Shown here one piece after another: positions 1-10,300 of a stretch of 64,000 nucleotides of DNA. Source of the stretch: Simonsiella muelleri ATCC 29453 (GTDB lineage: Bacteria; Pseudomonadota; Gammaproteobacteria; Burkholderiales; Neisseriaceae); the NCBI RefSeq assembly GCF_002951835.1, contig NZ_CP019448.1:434001-498000 (forward strand), in the 5' to 3' direction. The number at the start of each line of letters is the position of its first letter. Position 1 is the first letter of the stretch. A program made the position numbers and the translations under genes. The notes under the pieces are model-generated. The model was not told the origin of the DNA. It ran no database searches and was given only the letters and a program-made list of their open reading frames with translations.

Positions 1-961
1 AAGTCCCCAACGTCAGCGCGTCTAATCCCAAACCCACCACCGCGCCAGTCGCCAAACCTTTGCTTGTGCGAATGCCATAGTGCATCAGCAAATCGCTGTC
101 AAATGGGTCTTGACTAAACGCTTGAATCGCCCAATCACTGCTCTGCCATTCATTATTATAAAATTTATATAAATCAAGCAATTGTTTATGCAATTGGTGT
201 TCGGCTTGGCGAATAGTGGTTTGCATTTCGGCTTGTTTTTCGGTCAATACGGCTTCTGTGGCAAACGTTTGGCGAAACGCTGCCACATTCAATAAAAAAT
301 GAGCAATGAATAAACGCGCTTCTTGATTCAAACGTTGCCATTCTTGGCGACGATGGCGCATGAGATTATCCAAAATTTGGCGTTCAGGCAGCATGGTTGC
401 CAAATTTTCCCATAAACGTATTTCGCCTTCAAAATCAAATGCGACCGTATCAAAACTGCTGGAAACGTGCAAAGTTCGCCGTGCCAGCATGGTTTGCCAT
501 TCGCTCAAATCACGCCCAGCGGTAAAGTTAAATACGGGCATAATTGGTTTGGCACACCACGACAGTACGGTCAGCTCGTCTCTGTATTTTGGCAACACAG
601 GTTCTCGCGCATCAACCACATACAACGCACAATCGCTTTGTAATAATTGGCGTAACACTTTGGCTTCTTGGGAGAATTCAGTTTGCGCGGCGAGGCTGGC
701 AAGAAACAAATTTAGGCGTTCAATGCCATCTAATTTATTGGGTGTTTCATTGTCTAGCCAATCCAAAATACCGCCAGCATCTTCTAATCCAGGGGTATCG
801 TAGAGTCGGACGAATTCGCCAATCAAGGCTTCTTCGACATGACGTGTGGTGGCGGCGGCGTTTTTGACTTCGCCAAATTGCGTATCACGCAGCAGCGTTC
901 GCATTAAAGAAGTTTTGCCTGTATTGGTGTGTCCGACTACGGCAAGTTTGAGTGATTCCAT
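1..961 (-). CDS. GTPase with DUF3482-type C-terminal region (3' end cut off)
   Basis: The reading frame starts at ATG 961 on the minus strand and stays open to the window edge (about 320 residues). The first 60 residues carry a P-loop GTPase signature: G1 motif GHTNTGKT (residues 10-17), a switch-like Thr-Thr pair at 38-39 and DTPG (55-58). The rest is an alpha-helix-rich, Gln/Glu-rich region ending in a Gly-rich stretch (GAVVGLGLDALTLGT), as in GTPases that carry DUF3482. The cellular role is unknown. It lies 85 bp downstream of gltA on the same strand, separated by a strong hairpin, so it is probably transcribed separately. The family assignment is from memory of the architecture; the GTPase call itself is clear. 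Confidence 0.8.
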   Translation of the reverse strand, partial: MESLKLAVVGHTNTGKTSLMRTLLRDTQFGEVKNAAATTRHVEEALIGEFVRLYDTPGLEDAGGILDWLDNETPNKLDGIERLNLFLASLAAQTEFSQEAKVLRQLLQSDCALYVVDAREPVLPKYRDELTVLSWCAKPIMPVFNFTAGRDLSEWQTMLARRTLHVSSSFDTVAFDFEGEIRLWENLATMLPERQILDNLMRHRRQEWQRLNQEARLFIAHFLLNVAAFRQTFATEAVLTEKQAEMQTTIRQAEHQLHKQLLDLYKFYNNEWQSSDWAIQAFSQDPFDSDLLMHYGIRTSKGLATGAVVGLGLDALTLGT

Positions 962-995
962 ATTTTACGTGATTGAAATAATAAAAAAGACTGAA

Positions 996-1035
996 AGGCA
1001 GCCTGAAAACCAGTTTCCCAGTTTTCAGGCTGCCT
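996..1035 (-). terminator. Intrinsic terminator made from an inverted pair of uptake sequences, downstream of gltA
   Basis: AGGCAGCCTGAAAAC (996-1010) is followed after 10 bases by its exact complement GTTTTCAGGCTGCCT (1021-1035). It forms a 15-bp stem just past the gltA stop codon. Uptake sequences arranged as inverted pairs commonly act as terminators in Neisseriaceae. Confidence 0.7.
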
Positions 1036-1046
1036 GAAAGCATCAA

Positions 1047-2330
1047 TTAACGTTTATCGGTTGGGACAAAATCGCGATATGGTGCGCCTGTGTACAGTTG
1101 ACGTGGACGACCGATTTTTTGGTTAGGGTCGCTAATCATTTCATTCCAATGAGAAATCCAGCCGACTGTACGAGATAATGCAAAAATCACGGTAAACATT
1201 GACGTTGGAATATTCAATGCACTCAACACGATACCTGAATAGAAGTCCACATTTGGATACAATTTGCGTTCAACAAAATACGAGTCGTTCAATGCAATTT
1301 GTTCCAATTCCATTGCCAATTTGAATTTGGGGCTGTCTTGTAAACCCAATTCGCTCAAAACTTCGTAACATGTTTTTTTCATGATGGCAGCGCGTGGATC
1401 CATGTTGCGGTAGACGCGATGACCGAATCCCATGAGTTTGTATTTTTTCTGTTTTACGCCTTCCATGAATTCTGCCACATGAGACACATCGCCGATTTCG
1501 TCCAACATATTCAACACTGCTTCGTTTGCGCCACCGTGTGAAGGTCCCCACAAACTGGAAATACCAGACGCAATACATGCAAATGGATTCGCACCCGAAG
1601 AGCCAGCTAAACGCACGGTTGAAGTAGACGCATTTTGTTCGTGGTCGGCGTGTAAGATGAAAATGCGGTCTAATGCGCGAACCAATACGGGATTGGGTTC
1701 ATATTTTTCGCAAGGTGTTGCAAACATCATGTGCATGAAATTGGCAGCATAATTCAAGTCGTTGCGTGGATAATTGAACGGCAAGCCCATTGAGTAGCGG
1801 TAGCACATTGCGGCGATGGTCGGTACTTTGGAGAGCAAGCGGAAAATAGCCACCTCGCGATGACGTGGGTCAGAAATTTCCAAACTGTCTTGGTAGAATG
1901 CAGACAACGCACCCACTACGCCAACCATCATTGCCATCGGGTGTGCATCACGGCGGAAACCACGGAAGAACCAAGTCAATTGTTCATGAACCATGGTGTG
2001 TTCTTTCACGGTTTTTACGAATTTGGCTTTTTGTTCTGCGGTGGGCAATTCACCGTAAATCAGCAAATAGCACACTTCTAAATAATCGCTGTGTTCTGCT
2101 AATTGTTCAATCGGATAGCCGCGATAGTAGAGCAAGCCCTTATCGCCATCAATGAAAGTAATTTTGGATTCACAGCTTGCGGTAGACACAAATCCGGGGT
2201 CTAGCGTGAACATACCAGTGGTTTTGTTTAAGGTGCGGACATCAATTACTTCATTGCCGAATGTGCCTGTTAAGACTGGCAATTCTGTGTCAAAACCTTC
2301 GCCTTGCAATTTTACAGTTTTATTGGACAT
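1047..2330 (-). CDS. gltA: Citrate synthase
   Basis: Type II (hexameric, Gram-negative) citrate synthase of 427 residues, the usual length. It condenses oxaloacetate with acetyl-CoA to open the TCA cycle in the cytoplasm. Visible hallmarks are ADHEQNASTSTVR and GFGHRVYRNMDPRA, which carry the substrate-binding and catalytic histidines, and the N-terminal beta domain starting MSNKTVKLQ with GLLYYRGYPIEQLAE. The start at 2330 has an upstream AGGAGCCAGAG-type ribosome site. It follows sdhE on the same strand after about 100 bp containing an uptake sequence, so the succinate dehydrogenase genes and gltA form one TCA cluster. Confidence 0.97.
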   Translation of the reverse strand: MSNKTVKLQGEGFDTELPVLTGTFGNEVIDVRTLNKTTGMFTLDPGFVSTASCESKITFIDGDKGLLYYRGYPIEQLAEHSDYLEVCYLLIYGELPTAEQKAKFVKTVKEHTMVHEQLTWFFRGFRRDAHPMAMMVGVVGALSAFYQDSLEISDPRHREVAIFRLLSKVPTIAAMCYRYSMGLPFNYPRNDLNYAANFMHMMFATPCEKYEPNPVLVRALDRIFILHADHEQNASTSTVRLAGSSGANPFACIASGISSLWGPSHGGANEAVLNMLDEIGDVSHVAEFMEGVKQKKYKLMGFGHRVYRNMDPRAAIMKKTCYEVLSELGLQDSPKFKLAMELEQIALNDSYFVERKLYPNVDFYSGIVLSALNIPTSMFTVIFALSRTVGWISHWNEMISDPNQKIGRPRQLYTGAPYRDFVPTDKR

Positions 2331-2432
2331 CTCTGGCTCCTAGTTTGGGGTTAAAATATTTTACTTATTACATTTAAAATTCAAGCAGTTAAAATTTTCA
2401 GGCTGCCTGAATGGGAAAATCTTTAATCTCTA

Positions 2433-2684
2433 CTATTTGTTGTGGCGAATTTTGGCTAACAATGGTTCAAAATCAGTGCGTTTGGGTGATTCAACTTGAT
2501 TAACAAGGGCGAGAAATTCTTGGTCTTCCAACGCCAAAATATCCACAAAAATGGCTAATTCTTCATCGCTTAATTGGTCAAATTCAGTCGCCATAAAACG
2601 TTTTAAAACAATGTCTAATTCTAATAAACCGCGTCTGGTTTGAAAGCGTATGCGCCGTTTGGCGGTGTCATCAAATTGTGCCAT
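2433..2684 (-). CDS. sdhE: FAD assembly factor SdhE (YgfY family)
   Basis: Small protein of 83 residues matching the SdhE/Sdh5 family, which promotes covalent flavinylation of the succinate dehydrogenase flavoprotein. The family signature RRGLLELD (residues 18-25), which holds the conserved RGxxE, is present, followed by the conserved acidic helices (DEELAIFVDILALEDQEFL). It lies just downstream of sdhB, separated by an inverted uptake-sequence pair, and upstream of gltA. The genomic context with sdhCDAB supports the job directly. Confidence 0.9.
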   Translation of the reverse strand: MAQFDDTAKRRIRFQTRRGLLELDIVLKRFMATEFDQLSDEELAIFVDILALEDQEFLALVNQVESPKRTDFEPLLAKIRHNK

Positions 2685-2742
2685 AAATTTTTCACTTGTG
2701 AATGTTTTTTTTGTATTTTTGATGGGGCGATTCGTTTGACTG

Positions 2743-2790
2743 TTTTCAGGCAGCCTGAAAGATAAAAATCATTTTTCAGGCTGCCTGAAA
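2743..2790 (-). terminator. Inverted pair of uptake sequences between sdhB and sdhE
   Basis: TTTTCAGGCAGCCTGAAA (2743-2760) and TTTTCAGGCTGCCTGAAA (2773-2790) can pair over their whole length, with A/T-rich flanks on both sides. It probably causes partial termination after sdhB, reducing sdhE and gltA readthrough. Each half is also a near-palindrome by itself. Confidence 0.5.
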
Positions 2791-2792
2791 AA

Positions 2793-3497
2793 TTAAATCG
2801 CACGCTCCAACATAATTTCTTTGATTTTCCCGATGGCTCGAGTCGGATTCAAATGTTTTGGACATACGTCCACGCAATTCATAATTGTGTGGCAACGGAA
2901 TAAACGATATGGGTCATTCAAATCGTCCAAACGCTCATTGGTAATGGTGTCGCGGCTGTCGGCAATGAAGCGGTACGCATTCAATAAACCAGATGGGCCA
3001 ACGAATTTATCAGGATTCCACCAAAACGATGGGCAAGAAGTAGAGCAGCATGCACATAAAATACATTCATATAAACCGTCTAATTCAGCGCGTTCCTCTT
3101 GTGATTGTAGGCGTTCGCGTTGTGGTGCAGGGGTATCGTTTACCACATAAGGTTTAATAGAATGATATTGCTTGAAAAATTGTGTCATGTCCACGATTAA
3201 ATCACGAATCACAGGCAACCCCGGTAATGGACGCAGCACAATTGGTTGTTGCAAACTACGAATATCAGTCAAACAAGCCAAACCATTTTTACCATTAATA
3301 TTCATACCATCAGAACCGCAAATCCCTTCACGGCATGAACGGCGGAAAGACAACGTGTCATCTTGCGCTTTGAGTTTGACAATCGCATCAAGTAATTTTA
3401 CATCAGTGGGCTGAATTTCTAATTCATAATCTTGCATGTACGGTGCTGCATCGCGATCGGGATTGTAGCGGTACACTTGAAAGCGGATTTTTTCCAT
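2793..3497 (-). CDS. sdhB: Succinate dehydrogenase iron-sulfur subunit
   Basis: The 234-residue Fe-S subunit passes electrons from the flavoprotein to ubiquinone. Cysteine clusters are visible in order: SCREGICGSDG (2Fe-2S), CILCACCSTSCP (4Fe-4S) and CHTIMNCVDVCPKHLNP (3Fe-4S/4Fe-4S). The length is that of a normal SdhB. It is the fourth structural gene of sdhCDAB. The 89-bp gap after sdhA contains two uptake sequences in the same orientation (about 3520 and 3562). Confidence 0.97.
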   Translation of the reverse strand: MEKIRFQVYRYNPDRDAAPYMQDYELEIQPTDVKLLDAIVKLKAQDDTLSFRRSCREGICGSDGMNINGKNGLACLTDIRSLQQPIVLRPLPGLPVIRDLIVDMTQFFKQYHSIKPYVVNDTPAPQRERLQSQEERAELDGLYECILCACCSTSCPSFWWNPDKFVGPSGLLNAYRFIADSRDTITNERLDDLNDPYRLFRCHTIMNCVDVCPKHLNPTRAIGKIKEIMLERAI

Positions 3498-3586
3498 TGT
3501 GGGTGTTCCTTTGTTGGTTTTCAGGCTGCCTGAATATTCAAAAAATGGGTTGAATGATTTTTCAGGCTGCCTGAATGGTTTTTTTC

Positions 3587-5347
3587 TTAATAAACGCGTT
3601 TGGCGGGTTCAATGTATTCGTGTGTCAAAGGTTTGGTGTGTACGGGTTTGTACGCCAAACGATTGTCAGCAGAATAGAACAAGGTATGTTTCATCCAATT
3701 GACATCATCGCGTTCGGTGTGGTCATCAGATGCGTGTGCGCCACGTGATTCTTTGCGTGCTTCGGCAGAAACCAAAGTCGCTTTAGCCACTTCCATCAAA
3801 TTGTCCAATTCCAACGCTTCAATACGTGCAGTGTTCCACACCAAGCTTTTATCGCCGATTTCGGTGCGTTTGGCGCGTTCATACAGTGCCAATACTTTTT
3901 CCACGCCTTCTTTCAAAATGGCATCTGTGCGGAATACACCTGCGTGTAATTGGACGGTACGTTGTAATTCGTTGCGTAATGCGTCCACGTTTTCGCCGCC
4001 TGTTTGATTATTCAAACGTTCTAAACGTTGTTTGGTGAATTCACCAGCGTTTTCAGGCAGCGTTTTGAAATCGTGGTTTTGAATATATTGAATCATGCTG
4101 TCGCCAGCCGATTTACCAAATACCACCAAATCCAACAATGAATTTGTCCCCAAGCGATTTGCACCATGAACAGACGCGCAAGCACATTCGCCAGCCGCAT
4201 ACAAACCACCGACTACTTTTTCAGGGTTATCGCCTTCAGGGACAACCACTTCGCCGTGATAATTGGTTGGGATACCGCCCATCATGTAGTGTGTGGTTGG
4301 CACAACGGGAATCGGGTCTTTAATTGGGTCAATACCAGCAAATTGAATGGAAATTTCACGAATGCCTGGTAATTTAGACATGATTTTTTCCGCGCCAATG
4401 TGGTCAATTTTCAACAACACATGGTCTTTATTTGGACCACAACCACGACCTTCGTAAATTTCCATTGCCATCGCACGAGACACCACATCACGCGATGCCA
4501 AATCTTTTACCGTTGGTGCGTAGCGTTCCATGAAGCGTTCGCCTTGTGCATTCAACAAGATACCGCCTTCGCCGCGTACACCTTCGGTAATCAACACGCC
4601 TGCACCTGCCACGCCTGTTGGGTGGAATTGCCAAAACTCCATGTCTTCTAATGGAATGCCAGCGCGAGCGCAAATACCCAAGCCATCGCCAGTGTTCATA
4701 AAAGCGTTGGTTGATGATGCGTAAATTCGTCCTGCGCCACCTGTCGCAAATAATACGGCTTTGGCATGGAAAATATACACTTCGCCGCTTTCCATTTCCA
4801 TGGCAGTAACGCCGACCACATCGCCATTATCATCGCGGATTAAATCCAATGCTGTCCATTCTACGAAAAATTGGGTATTGGCACGGACGTTTTGTTGATA
4901 CAGGGTGTGCAACATGGCATGACCTGTACGGTCAGCTACGGCACAAGCGCGTTCTACAGCACGTTTACCGTGTTCGGCGGTGTGTCCACCGAATGGGCGT
5001 TGGTAAATTTTGCCACTTTCCACGCGGTCAAAGGGCATACCCATATGCTCTAATTCCACTACTGCATCAACTGCATTGCGCGTCATGAATTCAATGGCAT
5101 CTTGGTCGCCCAACCAGTCTGAACCTTTTACGGTGTCATACATATGCCATTCCCAGTTGTCTTCTTGCACATTGCCCAAAGATGCAGAAATACCACCTTG
5201 TGCAGCTACGGTGTGTGAACGGGTTGGGAAAACTTTAGATAAAACAGCCGTGTGTACACCTGCTTTAGATAATTGCAACGCGGCGCGTAAACCCGCACCA
5301 CCTGCGCCGACTACAACGGCATCAAATTTACGAATAGGATAAGTCAT
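3587..5347 (-). CDS. sdhA: Succinate dehydrogenase flavoprotein subunit
   Basis: The 586-residue FAD subunit oxidises succinate to fumarate on the inner face of the cytoplasmic membrane. The N-terminus shows the dinucleotide fold VVVGAGGAGLRAALQLS and the RSHTVAAQGG segment that carries the covalent-FAD histidine. HPTG and the C-terminal DHTERDD region are typical. Full length. The start lies 6 bp after sdhD, so the genes are translationally coupled. Confidence 0.98.
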   Translation of the reverse strand: MTYPIRKFDAVVVGAGGAGLRAALQLSKAGVHTAVLSKVFPTRSHTVAAQGGISASLGNVQEDNWEWHMYDTVKGSDWLGDQDAIEFMTRNAVDAVVELEHMGMPFDRVESGKIYQRPFGGHTAEHGKRAVERACAVADRTGHAMLHTLYQQNVRANTQFFVEWTALDLIRDDNGDVVGVTAMEMESGEVYIFHAKAVLFATGGAGRIYASSTNAFMNTGDGLGICARAGIPLEDMEFWQFHPTGVAGAGVLITEGVRGEGGILLNAQGERFMERYAPTVKDLASRDVVSRAMAMEIYEGRGCGPNKDHVLLKIDHIGAEKIMSKLPGIREISIQFAGIDPIKDPIPVVPTTHYMMGGIPTNYHGEVVVPEGDNPEKVVGGLYAAGECACASVHGANRLGTNSLLDLVVFGKSAGDSMIQYIQNHDFKTLPENAGEFTKQRLERLNNQTGGENVDALRNELQRTVQLHAGVFRTDAILKEGVEKVLALYERAKRTEIGDKSLVWNTARIEALELDNLMEVAKATLVSAEARKESRGAHASDDHTERDDVNWMKHTLFYSADNRLAYKPVHTKPLTHEYIEPAKRVY

Positions 5348-5353
5348 GATTTT

Positions 5354-5701
5354 TTAGCCCCAAATGGCAAAGAATGAGTAAACAGTACAACCAACCAACC
5401 AAACCACAGTGGCGCATTGTAAGAATAAACGCAAATAGAATGGCTTAATATAATCCATCCACAAATCGCGAATGCCTACCCAAGCGTGTAAGAATAGGGC
5501 GATGAAAGTAACCTGCGTGAATACTTTGACCCAAGTTTTATTGAATAAGGCTTGCCATTCGGTGTAATCGTTTGCGCCAATCATGCCAAGCAAAAAGAAG
5601 AAAAATAACACGGTGTACAACACCATCACAACAGCCGTAGCACGTTGCATTGCCCAATCGCGCAAACCATAATGCGCGCCTGTTAATTTGCGTTTTACCA
5701 T
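5354..5701 (-). CDS. sdhD: Succinate dehydrogenase membrane anchor subunit
   Basis: Hydrophobic 115-residue protein with three predicted membrane helices. RDWAMQRATAVVMVLYTVLF (near residue 15) and HAWVGIRDLWMDYIKP match SdhD, the latter carrying the conserved His region. It overlaps the end of sdhC by 7 bases (ATGGTAA), indicating translational coupling. Together with SdhC it anchors SdhAB and forms the quinone site. Confidence 0.93.
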   Translation of the reverse strand: MVKRKLTGAHYGLRDWAMQRATAVVMVLYTVLFFFFLLGMIGANDYTEWQALFNKTWVKVFTQVTFIALFLHAWVGIRDLWMDYIKPFYLRLFLQCATVVWLVGCTVYSFFAIWG

Positions 5702-6096
5702 AATGCAATTCCCAATACAAAAGCCGTAACGGCGGCTGCAATCAAAACAATACGCGCTGATTTGCGCGCAGTTTGCAAATCTGTGCCAATGTGTGCGTCA
5801 ATAATCAAAAAGCGGATGCCCGCAAATAGATGATGAATAAACGCCCACAAAACGCCCCACAAAATCAGTTTGATAAACCAATTATCTGCCCACGCTTTGT
5901 AGTATTCAAAATCTTCGCCGCTAGAGCGCGAGCCGCTTAACAATGCCAACAAAAACGGCAACAACAAAAACAACGCAACGCCAGTGGCACGGTGCAAAAT
6001 GGACACGATGGCAGGCATAGGTAAATGCTTGATAATCGTAGGCATATCCAAATACACGGGGCGTTTTTTGCCAGAGTGTAATTTTTCGGTTTGCAT
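5695..6096 (-). CDS. sdhC: Succinate dehydrogenase cytochrome b556 subunit
   Basis: A 133-residue membrane protein and first gene of the operon. The signature near residue 30, SILHRATGVALFLLLPF, and the second-helix HHLFAGIRFLIIDAHIG, carrying the probable haem-ligand histidine, fit SdhC. Three hydrophobic helices are visible. A GGAA-type ribosome site (complement of ttcctc near 6105) precedes the start. The operon promoter should lie in the 390-bp upstream gap. Confidence 0.93.
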   Translation of the reverse strand: MQTEKLHSGKKRPVYLDMPTIIKHLPMPAIVSILHRATGVALFLLLPFLLALLSGSRSSGEDFEYYKAWADNWFIKLILWGVLWAFIHHLFAGIRFLIIDAHIGTDLQTARKSARIVLIAAAVTAFVLGIALW

Positions 6097-6488
6097 AATG
6101 ATTCCTCTTGCGCTTGAATCTGTTTTTTCAGGCTGCCTGAAAAAATCGCGATAGGCGCAACTGTTTTTTTCTAAGATAAATGAAATTTATGCAAATCAAT
6201 TAAGTCATCAATCACAACTCAAAAGATTTACACAGTTTACTAATTTACCCTGTTTTCCAGTCCTTGTGTAGTCCTTTTGTAAAAAAATATATTAAATTGA
6301 GTGGGATAATAAAAGTAGTGAGATGTAATATTATTTACATAAATTAATGTTTGCAAATAAAAAAAATGGCAGCCTAAAAAATTGTTTAATAAAAAGGAAA
6401 TTTTCTCATTTATAATTAACTGAATTTAAAATGAAAATATTTTGATAAAATAGGTACAATCGTGTGTTTTCAGGCTGCCTGAAAGAAA
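6097..6488. other. A/T-rich intergenic region upstream of sdhC and downstream of xerD
   Basis: No gene is visible in this 390-bp gap. It contains uptake sequences at about 6128-6142 and 6468-6484, the latter just past the xerD stop. A candidate promoter for sdhCDAB on the minus strand is TTGATG (complement of 6206-6211), a 16-bp spacer and TAAATT (complement of 6184-6189). The match to consensus is only moderate. The rest is strongly A/T rich with no clear repeat. Confidence 0.4.
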
Positions 6489-7361
6489 TTACGCGCGTGG
6501 GTGATGTTGTTGGACAATGGATTTGAGTCGTTCGTTGGCGACATGGGTGTAAATTTGGGTGGTGGCGATGTCGGCGTGTCCAAGCAGCATTTGGACGGTT
6601 CGCAAATCTGCGCCGTGATTGACTAAATGGGTGGCGAATGCATGGCGTAAACTGTGTGGCGACAATGATTTTATGCCAACTAAATCAGCATATTGCTTGA
6701 CAATCAACCATGCTAATTGGCGCGTCATACCGCTCTTTTTTTGGCTAACGAATAATTCATCACATCGCCGTCCTTTGAGTAATTGCGGGCGCGAAAATTG
6801 GACATATTGTCCAATCCAATGCACAGCTTCTTCACCCAATGGGACAATTCGTTGTTTATCACCTTTACCGATGGTATTAACCAAACCGTGATTTAGATTG
6901 ATTTCATTCATGCGCAATTTGACTGCTTCAGTAACGCGCAAGCCTGTCGCATACATCAATTCCAATAAGGCTTTATCACGCAAACCGTGTGGCGTATCGC
7001 AATCTGGCATATTGAGTAAATTTTCAATTTGTTGTTCTGTAATGATTTTTGGCAGAGTATGTGGTAATTTGGTGGCCTTTAAATCGCGCGTTGGGTCATC
7101 TTCGCGCTGCCCAGTTTCCACTAGCCAAGCATACAATCGTTTACACGCCGACAACGAACGCGCTTGCGAACGTGGCTGCTCGTCTGATACGTAAATGGCA
7201 CTTGCCAACGCAACCGCATCAGCTGTCCAAAAATCTGCGTGTTGCGTGTCCAAACGTTGTGCCAATTTGGACAAGTCGCGGCGGTAGGCTTCCAATGTAT
7301 TATGTGCCAAACGTTCTTGTAGCCACAGATGTTCTAATAATTTATCAATTAATTCAATCAT
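6489..7361 (-). CDS. xerD: Site-specific tyrosine recombinase XerD
   Basis: A 290-residue phage-integrase-type recombinase that, with XerC, resolves chromosome dimers at dif. The catalytic set is visible: R142 in TGLRVTE, K167, H236 and R239 in HSLRHAFATHL, H262 in LGHADIATTQ and nucleophile Y271 in IYTHV. The N-terminal SAM-like domain starts IELIDKLLEHLWLQERLAHNT, as in XerD. Its ATG directly abuts the sbcC stop codon (TAAATG), so it appears to be the last gene of a sbcD-sbcC-xerD transcription unit. Confidence 0.9.
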   Translation of the reverse strand: MIELIDKLLEHLWLQERLAHNTLEAYRRDLSKLAQRLDTQHADFWTADAVALASAIYVSDEQPRSQARSLSACKRLYAWLVETGQREDDPTRDLKATKLPHTLPKIITEQQIENLLNMPDCDTPHGLRDKALLELMYATGLRVTEAVKLRMNEINLNHGLVNTIGKGDKQRIVPLGEEAVHWIGQYVQFSRPQLLKGRRCDELFVSQKKSGMTRQLAWLIVKQYADLVGIKSLSPHSLRHAFATHLVNHGADLRTVQMLLGHADIATTQIYTHVANERLKSIVQQHHPRA

Positions 7362-10300
7362 TTATTTTCCTTTCAGGCTGCCTGAAAGCGAAGACGTGAT
7401 TTTTTCACAACCAGCACCCACAATTTGGCTGGTACCATTATGCTTTGGAATGACTTGAATTTGGGCGTGGATGCGTTCATTGAGCGATGGAATATGTGAA
7501 ATAACGCCAATGAGTTTGCCTTCATTTTTTAAATTAGACAAAGCGTCCAATACGGTTTCCAATGTGTCCGAGTCCAGTGTTCCGAAACCTTCATCTAAAA
7601 ATAGGGTGTCAATTCGCATATTTTTACTGTGCATTTTGGACAATCCTAATGCCAATGCTAAACTAATTAAAAAACTTTCGCCACCTGATAAATTTTTGCC
7701 AGTTCGTTCTTCGCCACCTTGCCAATTATCTATCACATTAATTTCCAAAGAATTTTCATTACTTCGTTTTAATAAATAGCGGTCATTAATGTATTGTAAT
7801 TCACGATTAGCATGGGCAATCATCACATCAAAAGTTAAGCCTTGAGCGAATTTTTTGAATTTATCACCCTTTTGTGATCCTATTAAATTGTCCAAAATTT
7901 TCCATTGTTGATATTCAGCGTCTTGCAAGCGAATTTTTTCCATTAAATTAATGTGTTGTGTCATGGCTTGCTGGTGTACGGACAATTGCGCTTTCAGGCT
8001 GCCTGAATCTTCTTTGAGTGCATCTAATTGTGTTTGACATTGTATAAGTTGCTGTTGAGTTTCGTTTTCATTGGCTTGATTTTTCAAAATAGATTCAAAT
8101 TTTTCAATTTCTTGTGCTATGTGCTGAGCTTGAATATGCAAATGTTCAGCTACCTGATTGAGTTGTTGTTGCTGTATTAATAAATTGGACAATTCATTTT
8201 CGGGCAGCCTTGCTGCGAGAAATGCGTGTTCATCAATAAAACCACGTGCCTCACACGCTTGAAGAAAATCTTGTTGTGCCCGAGCACAATTTATAGATAA
8301 TTTGTCTAATTCTGTTTGTTTCGTGGCAATTTTTTCGCGCCATTGTGTCAATTCGAGTTCAGTAGAATGGGCAATTTGTTGTGCTTTTTTCCAATTATTT
8401 TTTGTAGATTCAACAAGTTGAATGGCATTGTTTTCGGCGATATCAGGCAATTGCTCCCCAAATATTTGTTGCCTTTGGGTAAGATGTTGTTGATGTTCTG
8501 CCCGTGTGTTGTTTAATAAAATATCTAATTCTTCACATAATTGCTGATATTTTTGTGCTTGACGTATTTCTTGTGCCAATTGTGCTTGTTCGGTGACTAA
8601 ATCATTATCTAATTGATTTTTTTGTTGTAAATTTTTCTGATAATCTTGATTTTTAATTTGACAATTTGTCCAAATTTCTTGAATACGTTGTAAGGCAGCC
8701 TGAAAATCGTCATTAATCCAAACATCATCTGCCCAAGTAACCAAAGTGGTTTGCCATTGCGTTAAATAATCCGATAATTCTTTATTTTTTAAAGAAATTT
8801 GTTCTTTATGATATTTACAATGAATGTGGTATTCTTGTGCGTTTTGCTGGGCATTTTGCCATTGTTCGTGGGTAATTTGGGTTTGTGTTTCAGCGAGCTG
8901 TACATTTTTTTGTGTGGATTTAATTTGTTGGTCTAATTTTTTAATTAAATGAATTTGTTCATCTATTTTTTTTAATTCGGCTTGCAAATCATGCAAATCT
9001 TGATGAGAATAAGTTGCCCAATTCGCTATTTTCTGTTGGATATCGGTAATATTTTGCCTAGATTTATCTTTTTGAAATTTAAGTGTTTCTATTTTTTCAT
9101 ATGTGATTACCAGTGTTTTTTCATTGGTACGCAGATTTTTTTCTTGTTGATTGAGTTCTTGTTTTAATTCATGAATTTGATTGGCTAATTCATCATTTAA
9201 TTCAAGTACTTCATTAGCAAAAGGGTGTTCGGTTGCACCACACAACGGACAAGGCTCGCCATCATGCAAATGTACCCGATAATCAGATAACTGCATGATT
9301 TTTTGTGATAATTGATGCTGTTGCTCAGCAACATTTAAACGCTGGTTAATTTCTTCAATTTTATGATTTAATTGAAGAATATTTGCATCGCACACGGTTA
9401 CTGCATCACGTTGCTGCTGAAGTTGAATTTCTATATAGCGCAGTTCTTCTTCTTCTGTAACGAGATACGCTTTCTGTTCGATATATTTTGTTAAATCAAT
9501 CTGTTGTTTGAACAATTTATCGGTTTCAGGTTGTTGTTCGCGTTGTTGCTGCAAATGGTACAATTCATCTTTCAAGTTACTGTGTTTGGTTTGTGCTTGC
9601 TGATAAAGGTTTTGTTGTTGTTTAGCTGTTTCTTGATATTTAATTAGTTGATTTTTATATTTTTCTTGTTTATTTTGTAGCATTTGCCATTGTTCTAAAA
9701 TGGCTTCAAATTGCTTGATTTGTTGCGCCCACACAGATAGATGCTGATTTAATGTAGCATTTTGGACATTTTGTCTAAGAAATTCAGCTAATTCAGTTTG
9801 TTTTTTTTGCCATTTTGCAATGGTAGTTTGTCTAATTTCAATTTGTGAATCAATGAGTTGTTTTTCATTTTGTGCAGCCAAATAATCCGTTTGTGCGTGT
9901 TGGATACGATCGGCAAGAATACGGATATTTTCATCTAAACGGCGAATTTCAGGCAGCCTGAAACGCAATTGAGCCAAAAATTGTTCGGCATGTTCAAAGT
10001 TATTTTTTTCTTGAATGAATTGATTTTGAGCATTTTTATGCGCTTGTTCTTTTTGTGGCAAAGTTTCATTTAATTGATTAAATAGTTGTTCAGAATCAAT
10101 ATAATTTGAATATTGATGTTGCCAAATATTGTACACATTATCTAATAAATGAGCATTTTGTGCGGAAATGATGCGTTGTGCTTGCGGCTGGAATGCGGTT
10201 TGTTGGATTTGGTTTTGTTGGATATTTTGGCTGATTTGTAAGGCTTGTTGGCGATATTGGCTAAGGGTTTGATGTTGTTGTGCCAATGTTTGCCAATATT

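Noticed and set aside
360..803. Plus-strand open frame of 147 codons at the left edge
   Set aside because: It lies antisense to the GTPase, whose motifs are clear; composition is typical of a shadow frame.
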